A stretch of 39,136 nucleotides of DNA, from assembly GCA_029781095.1 (NCBI GenBank), contig JAKOXM010000297.1:1-39136 (forward strand). The letters are read 5' to 3'. This document shows, in pieces, positions 17,448-24,036 of the stretch. This stretch comes from Bacteroidota bacterium (GTDB taxonomy: Bacteria; Bacteroidota; Bacteroidia; Chitinophagales; Saprospiraceae). Under the pieces are notes generated by a model. That model was not told where the DNA came from, ran no database searches, and saw only the letters and a list, made by a program, of their open reading frames with translations. A program made the position numbers and the translations under genes. How positions within the stretch are numbered: the stretch's first letter is position 1; each line of letters begins with the position of its first letter.

Positions 17448-17531
17448 GCGGGAATGGCGGAACTGGTAGACGCATACGTTTCAGGGGCGTACGCCCGTAA
17501 GGGTGTGGGGGTTCGACTCCCCCTTCCCGCA
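17448..17531 (+). tRNA. tRNA-Leu (anticodon CAG)
   Basis: A complete class II tRNA is visible. It has a 7-bp acceptor stem (GCGGGAA/TTCCCGC), the D-arm with GGTAGAC, the anticodon loop TTCAGGG (anticodon CAG) on a TACGT/GCGTA stem, a long variable arm (CGCCCGTAAGGGTGT) and a T-arm with GGTTCGACTCC. Discriminator base is A and CCA is not encoded. Confidence 0.95.
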
Positions 17532-17539
17532 CTTGCAAG

Positions 17540-17576
17540 ACTTCCGGTGTCGTATGACCCGGAAGTTTTTGTTTTT
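17540..17576 (+). terminator. Terminator after tRNA-Leu
   Basis: An 8-bp stem (ACTTCCGG/CCGGAAGT, 11-base loop) is followed by TTTTGTTTTT, 9 bases past the tRNA. Confidence 0.75.
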
Positions 17577-17601
17577 ATGCCCGATAACCGTGCAACAGCC
17601 T

Positions 17602-17609
17602 TATCTTTG
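17602..17609 (+). promoter_or_regulatory. -7 box (TATCTTTG) for the DUF1573 gene
   Basis: Exact TAnnTTTG match, 31 bases upstream of the ATG at 17641, giving a predicted leader of about 25 nt. Confidence 0.55.
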
Positions 17610-17640
17610 CTTACCTGTTCCAAAAACATGTTGCATATCC

Positions 17641-18117
17641 ATGAAAATTATTGTCTGTCTTTTTTCCATTTTATTGGCCGGTTCAAGCCTGATGGCCCAG
17701 GCGGATGATTCTGTGGCCGGCCGGGAAAACAAGTCGCAAATGCAAAAGTTTTCCCCCGTTTCCAGCGAACGCACAACCGTGATCTGGAAACCGGACACAC
17801 TTTTTTTCGGAGACATATACGAGGGAGCGATTTTACTTGACTCCTTCAAGGTAACCAATACCGGTGAAAGTCCGTATATCATCAGGAATGTCAAGGCCAG
17901 TTGCGACTGCACTGTGTTGCGATTTCCGGCAAATTCAATTATGCCGGGAGAAACCGCGACCATCAGGGTTGAATTCGACAGCGCCGGCAAGGCCGGACAT
18001 ACACAACCCGGTATTGTTGTGTACGACAACTCACGGCCCAATTCCCGCAAAATATTGTACCTGGATGGCACCGTAATGCCACGGAAAAAACCGCGAAACA
18101 CGCTGGAAGGGAATTGA
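17641..18117 (+). CDS. DUF1573 domain secreted protein
   Basis: A signal peptide (MKIIVCLFSILLAGSSLMAQ) is followed by one DUF1573 domain. It shows FFGDIYEGAILLDSFKVTNTGESPYIIRNVKASCDCT, then MPGETATIRVEFDSAGKAGHT and the closing strand RKILYLDGTVM. This Ig-like fold is very common in Bacteroidota periplasmic or surface proteins, and its role is not established. The ATG at 17641 is chosen because it starts the signal peptide and follows a clean promoter box; the longer track ORF runs back into the tRNA. A terminator hairpin lies about 40 bases downstream. Confidence 0.88.
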   Translation: MKIIVCLFSILLAGSSLMAQADDSVAGRENKSQMQKFSPVSSERTTVIWKPDTLFFGDIYEGAILLDSFKVTNTGESPYIIRNVKASCDCTVLRFPANSIMPGETATIRVEFDSAGKAGHTQPGIVVYDNSRPNSRKILYLDGTVMPRKKPRNTLEGN

Positions 18118-18157
18118 CAGAACGTTCAAACTCAAAACGGCCCCGCATTCAGGAAGT

Positions 18158-18197
18158 GGATTTTTGCCCCTGTTTTCGCAAAAATTCGTGTTTTTTT
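18158..18197 (+). terminator. Terminator after the DUF1573 gene
   Basis: GGATTTTTGC pairs with GCAAAAATTC (one wobble) around a 10-base loop and is followed by GTGTTTTTTT. Confidence 0.6.
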
Positions 18198-18255
18198 ATG
18201 AAAAACATCGAAAGAACGCTGCGGAAAAGAAAGGGAGGTTTTAACCGGGAAAATC

Positions 18256-18407
18256 AAAAAACTCCCTTGTTTCTCTCCGGAGAGAGGGAAAAGAAAAAAC
18301 CCGGCAGCCGTCAGGATTTGATACCTGCGCTCTCAATTGGTCCTTCCCGTTCATGCACAGGGTACTAGTTAAAATGCCGGTCTGCCGGGCACTGAAATGG
18401 TATACAA
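18256..18407 (-). ncRNA. Candidate structured small RNA
   Basis: On the minus strand a TACTTTTG box (forward 18414-18421) would start a transcript near 18407. An 8-bp pair CCCGGCAG (5') with CTGCCGGG (3') closes a fold of about 90 nt, followed at once by TTTTTTCTTTT. A second hairpin based on CTCTCCGGAGAG, followed by TTTTTT, lies at 18256-18289 and could be a back-up terminator. Inside is a T-arm-like piece (CAGG/CCTG around TATCAAAT), but no full tRNA, tmRNA, SRP or RNase P core was recognised. The ORFs here (84 aa plus strand, 152 aa minus strand) look spurious. Confidence 0.45.
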
Positions 18408-18413
18408 GATGCA

Positions 18414-18421
18414 CAAAAGTA
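18414..18421 (-). promoter_or_regulatory. -7 box (TACTTTTG) for the candidate small RNA
   Basis: Exact TAnnTTTG match on the minus strand. The -33 region is only partly matched. Confidence 0.45.
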
Positions 18422-18670
18422 AGAACAATTTTGAGAAATAAAATTTTGTTTTTTGGGTGTTTTTTTTGTCCGAACCAAATGATTGTTAATTTTTCATCTT
18501 TTATTAACAATTTCTGAATCGAAGTACACTTTTTTCCCACAAAGGAAAAGCATACCTTTGCGCCTCTTTTCAAAAAGGAGTCCGGAAAGCCGGATCGCTC
18601 CGTTTTCGAAACCTTTTTACATTCTTTCTGTCTAAACAAAAACCCCTGGCCTGCCACAATTTCGCTTTTT
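18422..18670 (+). promoter_or_regulatory. typA upstream region with -7 box at 18553-18560
   Basis: TACCTTTG followed by CGCC at 18553-18560 is an exact -7 match and predicts a leader of about 104 nt. The leader carries a small hairpin (TCCGG AAAG CCGGA, 18581-18594). Upstream, ATTGTTAAT and ATTAACAAT (18482-18490 and 18503-18511) form a 9-bp AT-rich inverted repeat that could be a protein site. No gene is seen in this stretch. Confidence 0.55.
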
Positions 18671-20482
18671 ATGGAAAATATCCGCAATGTTGCCATCATC
18701 GCTCACGTAGACCATGGCAAGACTACCCTTGTCGACAAAATCATTCACGCTGCCAAGGTCTTTAAGGAACATGAAGTGACCGGAGATTTGATAATGGACA
18801 GCAACGACCAGGAACGCGAACGTGGCATCACCATTTTTGCAAAGAATGTTGCCATACATTATAAAGGTGTCAAGATCAATATCATCGACACACCGGGGCA
18901 CGCCGATTTCGGCGGCGAAGTAGAGCGCGTACTCAATATGGCCGACGGGGTGCTGCTCCTTGTAGACGCCTTTGAAGGCCCGATGCCCCAGACCCGCTTC
19001 GTGCTGCAAAAGGCCCTCGAGATGGGCAAAAAGCCGGTCGTCGTTATCAACAAGGTCGACAAGCCCAACTGTAATCCCGATTGGGCGCACGAACAGGTGT
19101 TCGACCTGATGTTCGCCCTCGACGCAACCGAAGACCAACTGGATTTCCCGGTTGTTTTCGGCTCCGCCAAACAGGGATGGATGAGCCATGACTGGAAAAA
19201 ACCTGCAGAAGACATTACCATTCTGCTTGACGATATCATCAAGTACATACCCGCGCCTGTCGTAGAGGAAGGAACAACCCAGCTGCTCGTCACCTCGCTG
19301 GATTTCTCCAATTATATCGGTCGCATCGCGGTCGGCCGCCTTACCCGCGGGAACCTGAACGCCAATCAACAGGTTTCGCTGGTGAAAAAGGATGGAAAAG
19401 TACAGAAGCACCGCATCAAGCAGGTTTTCGTCTTCGATGGCCTGGCTAAAAAGGAAGTGCCGTCCGTTCAGGCAGGCGATATTTGCGCCGTGGTAGGTGT
19501 TGACGGCTTTGAAATCGGCGATACCATCGCGGATTATGAAAATCCGGAAGCGCTCGACCCGATTTCCATCGACGAGCCGACAATGTCTATGCTTTTCACG
19601 ATCAACGATTCACCGTTTTTCGGACAGGAAGGCAAATTCGTCACCAGCCGCCACGTACGGGAGCGCCTCGAGAAGGAACTGGAGAAGAACCTCGCCATGC
19701 GCATGGAAGAAACCAGTTCGGCCGATTCATTTATGGTTTTCGGCAGAGGTGTATTGCACCTTTCCATCCTGATCGAAACCATGCGCCGGGAAGGCTATGA
19801 AATGCAGATCGGCCAGCCCAAGGTTATTGTAAAAGAGATAAACGGAGTCAAAAACGAGCCCATTGAGGAACTTACCATCGACGTGCCGGAAGAAACCAGC
19901 GGCAAGTGCATTGAATACGTGACGCGCCGGAAAGGTGTGATGAAAAGCATGGAACCGAAAAACGATCGCTTCCTGCTGCGCTTTGACATTCCGTCGAGGG
20001 GCATCATCGGATTGCGGTCCAATATCCTGACAGCTACACAGGGCGAAGCGATCATGACGCACCGTTTCATGGGCTACGAACCCTGGAGGGGAGATATACC
20101 CGGTCGTCAGAACGGTTCGCTCATCGTTATGGAAACGGGTACTGCGATCGCCTATTCGCTCGACAACCTGCAGGACAGGGGGACATTCTTTGTAGAACCC
20201 GGACAGGAGGTTTACGAAGGTCAGGTAATCGGCGAAAACAACCGCCCGGGCGACCTCGTTATCAATGTGACCAAAACGAAAAAACTCACCAATATGCGCG
20301 CTTCCGGCTCGGACGACAAAGCCTCTCTCGCCCCGCCGCGGCGCTTTACGCTGGAAGAAGCACTCGAATATATCCAGGAGGATGAATACGTGGAAGTGAC
20401 GCCCAAAAACATTCGCCTGCGCAAAGTGTATCTGAAAGATTTTGAGCGCAAAAAAGCGCAGAAAGACCTGGTTATTGCATAA
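18671..20482 (+). CDS. typA: Ribosome-associated translational GTPase TypA/BipA
   Basis: This 603-residue GTPase of the EF-G family binds the ribosome and helps large-subunit assembly and stress adaptation. GTPase motifs are G1 AHVDHGKTTL, G2 RGITI, G3 DTPGHADF and G4 NKVDKP, followed by domain II, the EF-G-like domains (LRFDIPSRGIIGLRSNILTATQGEAIM) and the BipA-specific C-terminal region (NKLTNMRA-like KKLTNMRASG...APPRRFTLEEALEYI). Length matches the family. It is transcribed from its own promoter and followed by a hairpin at 20490-20522. Confidence 0.97.
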   Translation: MENIRNVAIIAHVDHGKTTLVDKIIHAAKVFKEHEVTGDLIMDSNDQERERGITIFAKNVAIHYKGVKINIIDTPGHADFGGEVERVLNMADGVLLLVDAFEGPMPQTRFVLQKALEMGKKPVVVINKVDKPNCNPDWAHEQVFDLMFALDATEDQLDFPVVFGSAKQGWMSHDWKKPAEDITILLDDIIKYIPAPVVEEGTTQLLVTSLDFSNYIGRIAVGRLTRGNLNANQQVSLVKKDGKVQKHRIKQVFVFDGLAKKEVPSVQAGDICAVVGVDGFEIGDTIADYENPEALDPISIDEPTMSMLFTINDSPFFGQEGKFVTSRHVRERLEKELEKNLAMRMEETSSADSFMVFGRGVLHLSILIETMRREGYEMQIGQPKVIVKEINGVKNEPIEELTIDVPEETSGKCIEYVTRRKGVMKSMEPKNDRFLLRFDIPSRGIIGLRSNILTATQGEAIMTHRFMGYEPWRGDIPGRQNGSLIVMETGTAIAYSLDNLQDRGTFFVEPGQEVYEGQVIGENNRPGDLVINVTKTKKLTNMRASGSDDKASLAPPRRFTLEEALEYIQEDEYVEVTPKNIRLRKVYLKDFERKKAQKDLVIA

Positions 20483-20489
20483 AAATTTA

Positions 20490-20522
20490 TTGGGGGTTCT
20501 GCTTGCGAAGCAGCACCCCCAA
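20490..20522 (+). terminator. Hairpin after typA
   Basis: A 15-bp stem with one mismatch (TTGGGGGTTCTGCTT/AAGCAGCACCCCCAA) and a GCG loop lies 7 bases after the stop. The T-tract is short, so termination may be partial and allow read-through into the trpR gene. Confidence 0.6.
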
Positions 20523-20561
20523 TTTGATTTGAGTACAATACACCCACAAGGAAGTGCCACT

Positions 20562-20819
20562 ATGCTGTACAAATTATTTAAATCGATCTCCAGCGAAAGT
20601 GATTTCGAAGCCCTGCTGAAACTCACTTTTACCGACCACGAACGCGCCATGATGCAGGAACGCTGGCGCATTTTTGACGCCCTCAACCGCGGGCTGAGTC
20701 AGCGCGAGGTTAGCAAAGAGGTGCCGTGCAGCGTAGTTACAGCCACGCGCGGAGCGAAGGTCTACAGAGAAAACAAGGAAGAAATAGATCGTTTTCTTCC
20801 TGCCTGGCGGGCCGATTGA
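20562..20819 (+). CDS. trpR: Trp repressor (TrpR) family transcriptional regulator
   Basis: This 85-residue protein matches TrpR through its core. It has FTDHERAMMQERWRIFDALNRG (compare the enteric [22 protein letters not shown]) and then a helix-turn-helix SQREVSKEVPCSVVTATRGAKVY, with the conserved T-R-G at the recognition helix. It lacks the ~25-residue N-terminal arm of E. coli TrpR. The position directly upstream of trpE makes a tryptophan-responsive repressor the natural call. A palindrome in the trpE promoter is the likely target. The ATG at 20562 is chosen because the longer track ORF overlaps typA and its terminator. The remaining alternative is the related YerC type, but the TRG motif favours TrpR. 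Confidence 0.82.
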   Translation: MLYKLFKSISSESDFEALLKLTFTDHERAMMQERWRIFDALNRGLSQREVSKEVPCSVVTATRGAKVYRENKEEIDRFLPAWRAD

Positions 20820-20883
20820 GCGCCTGCGCGCATATTTTCCATCTTTTTTTAAAAAACATTTGGTTCGCAGGGAAAATTTATAT

Positions 20884-20919
20884 CACCTTTGTATCATTGT
20901 ACTATTACACTGATACAAA
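20884..20919 (+). promoter_or_regulatory. trpE promoter with overlapping palindromic operator
   Basis: The -7-like box CACCTTTG (20884-20891, one mismatch) is overlapped by an inverted repeat TTTGTATCA (20888-20896) / TGATACAAA (20911-20919). The inner part also pairs (TGTA/TACA), giving a 32-bp palindrome with two mismatched pairs. It spans the predicted transcription start and ends 2 bases before the trpE ATG. A repressor bound here would block initiation; the TrpR homologue just upstream is the obvious candidate. Confidence 0.65.
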
Positions 20920-20921
20920 CA

Positions 20922-22394
20922 ATGTTTTACACCCACACACAACGATTACCCTACGCAGACGCGCTGCACTTTTATGGCAATGCCCGGACCGCCATGCCAT
21001 CCTGCCTGTTTGAGTCGGCAGCCGTATCGGACAAAAGCAGTCGCATGTCGGTTATTGGCCTCGAACCCGGTCTGGAACTGATTGGAAAGGAAGAATTGCT
21101 GGAAGGCCGGCTGCTGCACGAACGCGGAAAGCCTTTCTTTGATCTTATCATACGCGAGTATGAAGCGTTTTTGCTGGATATTAGTTCGGAACGATTTGTA
21201 CTGCAAATCCCGCGGACACCATTCACCGGTGCGGAAGAGAACCGCCTTGACCGGCTCAACATCGTTCAGCCGCTGCGCCGGTTACTGGCGGCCTTCCCAT
21301 CGCCTGAGAAGAATTTTATGGGCTTGTACGGAGCCTTTTCGTATCGCTTTGTTTACCAGTTTGAAGATATCCTGCATGGCAAACCCGATCCGGACCCCGA
21401 TTTTCACCTGTTCCTTTTTGATAATATTCTGTTGTTCAATCATTTGACGCAAGACCTGACGCTGTATGTAACGCGCCGGGATTCAGATCAGGCAGCACGG
21501 GATGCAGAATCACTGTTGCGACGAACAGGGCAAAACCCGGACGCGGCTCACCCGGCAGACAAACTGCGCATTGGAAAATTTCACGCTGCGCCGGACGACG
21601 AGACGTTTATGGCACAGGTTGCGGAAGGAGTGCGCTTGTGCCACGCAGGTGAATTACTTGAAATTGTGCTGTCGCGCAAATTGGTAGCCTCTGTCGAAGG
21701 TGATCTGCTGGGTCTGTACAAAAGGTATAAACAGATAAACCCGTCGCCTTACCTGTTCTATTTTGATTTTGGAGACGAAGTACTTTTGGGCGCCAGCCCG
21801 GAAATGATGCTGCGTTATGAACAGGGCCGCGCTACCCTTCGCCCCATTTCCGGCAGTATCCGGCGGGCAGCCAACCCGATTGAAGACCACTTCCTGATGA
21901 TGCAATTGCTCAATGACCCGAAAGAGAACGCCGAACTCGATATGTTGATCGATCTGGGACGGAATGACCTGGCCCGCATTTGCAAGCCCGGTATCGAAAT
22001 TGATCACTACCGGATCGTTGAAAAATATTCGCACGTCACGCACACGGTCGCACAGCTGAGCGGCACGCTGGAAGACCGGTATTCCGGTTTTGATGCACTC
22101 ATTGCCTCCCTGAACGCCGGGACGCTCACGGGAGCCCCCAAAATAGCCGCCATGAATTACATTGAGCAAATAGAGCAACACAGTCGCGGATATTACGGCG
22201 GCTGCATCGGATGGTTGCTGTTCAACGGGGATGTAAATACTGCGATTACCATTCGAACGGCACATATCCGCGATGGCATTCTGTCTTATTGCACCGGAGC
22301 TACCCTGCTCTATGAATCCATTCCTGAAAATGAACTCCGTGAAACACGGATCAAAGCCGGAGCCTTTCAGGCTGCGGTGGAATATTTTCAATAA
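20922..22394 (+). CDS. trpE: Anthranilate synthase component I
   Basis: TrpE makes anthranilate from chorismate and glutamine-derived ammonia. The 490-residue protein has the feedback-site motif near the N-terminus in enteric form (LFESAAVSDKSSRMSVIGLEP). The chorismate-binding domain has NPSPYLFYFDFGDEVLLGASPEM, RPISGSIRR, LIDLGRNDLARI and LNAGTLTGAPKIAAM. The ATG at 20922 lies 2 bases after the operator palindrome; the track start 11 codons upstream would be inside that palindrome. The stop is 10 bases before trpGD. It is the first gene of the enzyme operon. Confidence 0.96.
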   Translation: MFYTHTQRLPYADALHFYGNARTAMPSCLFESAAVSDKSSRMSVIGLEPGLELIGKEELLEGRLLHERGKPFFDLIIREYEAFLLDISSERFVLQIPRTPFTGAEENRLDRLNIVQPLRRLLAAFPSPEKNFMGLYGAFSYRFVYQFEDILHGKPDPDPDFHLFLFDNILLFNHLTQDLTLYVTRRDSDQAARDAESLLRRTGQNPDAAHPADKLRIGKFHAAPDDETFMAQVAEGVRLCHAGELLEIVLSRKLVASVEGDLLGLYKRYKQINPSPYLFYFDFGDEVLLGASPEMMLRYEQGRATLRPISGSIRRAANPIEDHFLMMQLLNDPKENAELDMLIDLGRNDLARICKPGIEIDHYRIVEKYSHVTHTVAQLSGTLEDRYSGFDALIASLNAGTLTGAPKIAAMNYIEQIEQHSRGYYGGCIGWLLFNGDVNTAITIRTAHIRDGILSYCTGATLLYESIPENELRETRIKAGAFQAAVEYFQ

Positions 22395-22404
22395 ACCCGG
22401 CACC

Positions 22405-24036
22405 ATGATCAATAAAGTCCTTGTTCTCGATAATTTTGACTCTTTTACCTATAATCTGGTTGACTTCTTCCGGCAACTCGGCTGCTCCGTCAAGGTGTAC
22501 CGGAATACCGTTTTGCCGGAGACGCTGGACGGGGAAGATTTCGACCTTCTGGTGCTTTCTCCCGGCCCTTCCGTGCCACGTAACGCTGGCAACATGATGG
22601 CGATCATACAGCGGTTTTATCGCAGCAAACCCATATTGGGCGTGTGTCTCGGACACCAGGCGCTGGTCGAGTTTTTTGGGGGTACCCTTGCCAATATCGC
22701 GCCGGTGCACGGAAAATCCCGGCCCTTAACCCACGATGGCCGCGGCATTTTTACCGGACTTGAAAATGGCATTCCCGTTGCCCGGTACCACTCCTGGGCT
22801 GCCGACGTGATCCCGCCGGATCTCGAGGTGAGCGCTCGCGCAGAGGATCAGACCGTTATGGGCGTCCGGCACAGAAGCCTCCCGATCGAAGGCATACAGT
22901 TCCACCCGGAATCCGTGCTGAGTATGCGCAATAATGCCGGTATGCAGATGTTGAAAAATGTTGTGCTGGGCAAACTGGCGATCGGGAACAGGGTATTTCA
23001 TAAAATCGCCGGCCAGTTACAAGGGAATTCGGCCCTCGACACCCCTGCACTTCGCCTGTTCCTCGAGACGGTGGAAGAGGGCCAGCTCTCGGAAAACCAA
23101 AAGCAAATCCTGCTTGTCTCGCTCAGTCACCGGTTGAGAAGCGCCACCGACCTTGTCCGGTTCGTACGGGCGTTGATGGACTTCAGCCATTTGAGCGGAG
23201 AACTTTTATGCCCAGAATCTGTAGACATCTGCGGCACCGGCGGGTCCGGGTTGCCGCGTATTAATACTTCCACGCTGACCGCTTTGTTATTGGCGCATTG
23301 CGGGCTCAAAATTGCAAAACACGGTAACCGCGCCGCGGCCGGAAGATTCGGAAGCTTCAATCTACTCGAAAAACTGGGCATTCCGGTCGCATTTTCGGTC
23401 GAAAAAACGCTTGCCGGGCTACAAAAGACCAACCTGGCCTTTCTTTTTGCACCGGCCGTGCATCCCGTATTCCGGCACTTTGCGTCTACTCGCGCCAACA
23501 TCGCCGTGCCGACCATTTTCAACACATTGGGTCCGCTCATCAACCCGTGTCAGCCCGGGAGGCAATTTATCGGAACGGCATTCGCCGATCTGATGGACGT
23601 TATTTTTGAAACGGCCGTAAAAATGGGCAAAAAACACGTGATCGTTGCACGCGGCAACGAAGGGCTCGATGAAATCAGCGTCAGCGGCCCAACCCGGGTT
23701 CTGGAATATGCAGGAGGCCGAAAAAGCATGTATGAACTGACGCCCGGCGATTTTGGCCTGGTCCCCGTTGCTGCAGACGCTGTTTTTTCAGCAAATCCGG
23801 CGGAAAGCCTTCATATCGCGCAACAAATCATAAGCGGCGATATCAACTCGGAGCATTACAAACTGGTGGCTGTCAACACTGCCTTTATCTACAATCGTTT
23901 TCTGGAGCCTGTTCCGCTGCCCGAAGCATACCGGATGATGGAATCCAAAATCAAATCGGGAGCCCTCGGCGAGATGCTTGAACGATACCTTGCTTTTCAG
24001 CGGGAGGAAATTCCCGCCCAACTGTTGGTCGCATGA
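22405..24036 (+). CDS. trpGD: Fused anthranilate synthase glutaminase / anthranilate phosphoribosyltransferase
   Basis: This 543-residue fusion has two parts. Residues 1-190 are a class I glutamine amidotransferase (TrpG) with LVLDNFDSFTYNLVDFF, SPGPSVP, the catalytic cysteine in GVCLGHQ (~81) and the His/Glu pair in FHPES (~167-169). Residues ~200-543 are TrpD, with DICGTGGSG, a NTST phosphate site, KHGNR, LFAPAVHP and IFNTLGPLINP for anthranilate and PRPP binding. The usual GTGGDG is GTGGSG here. The fusion order is the same as in enteric bacteria. The ATG overlaps nothing upstream, and its stop overlaps the next start (ATGA), indicating translational coupling. Confidence 0.95.
   Translation: MINKVLVLDNFDSFTYNLVDFFRQLGCSVKVYRNTVLPETLDGEDFDLLVLSPGPSVPRNAGNMMAIIQRFYRSKPILGVCLGHQALVEFFGGTLANIAPVHGKSRPLTHDGRGIFTGLENGIPVARYHSWAADVIPPDLEVSARAEDQTVMGVRHRSLPIEGIQFHPESVLSMRNNAGMQMLKNVVLGKLAIGNRVFHKIAGQLQGNSALDTPALRLFLETVEEGQLSENQKQILLVSLSHRLRSATDLVRFVRALMDFSHLSGELLCPESVDICGTGGSGLPRINTSTLTALLLAHCGLKIAKHGNRAAAGRFGSFNLLEKLGIPVAFSVEKTLAGLQKTNLAFLFAPAVHPVFRHFASTRANIAVPTIFNTLGPLINPCQPGRQFIGTAFADLMDVIFETAVKMGKKHVIVARGNEGLDEISVSGPTRVLEYAGGRKSMYELTPGDFGLVPVAADAVFSANPAESLHIAQQIISGDINSEHYKLVAVNTAFIYNRFLEPVPLPEAYRMMESKIKSGALGEMLERYLAFQREEIPAQLLVA

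Noticed and set aside
17372-17629. ORFs overlapping the tRNA-Leu gene on both strands
   Set aside because: They are translations of the tRNA and its terminator.
18114-18368. 84-codon ORF downstream of the DUF1573 gene
   Set aside because: It runs through the DUF1573 terminator and a hairpin-rich stretch, with a low-complexity basic product.
18294-18389. The candidate RNA as a tRNA or SRP RNA
   Set aside because: The T-arm-like piece has an 8-base loop and there is no D-arm or anticodon arm; the SRP core GGAAGGNAGCAGC is absent.
18241-18699. 152-codon minus-strand ORF over the typA leader
   Set aside because: It runs from inside typA through its promoter; its product has no family features. 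The structure there is better explained by RNA elements.
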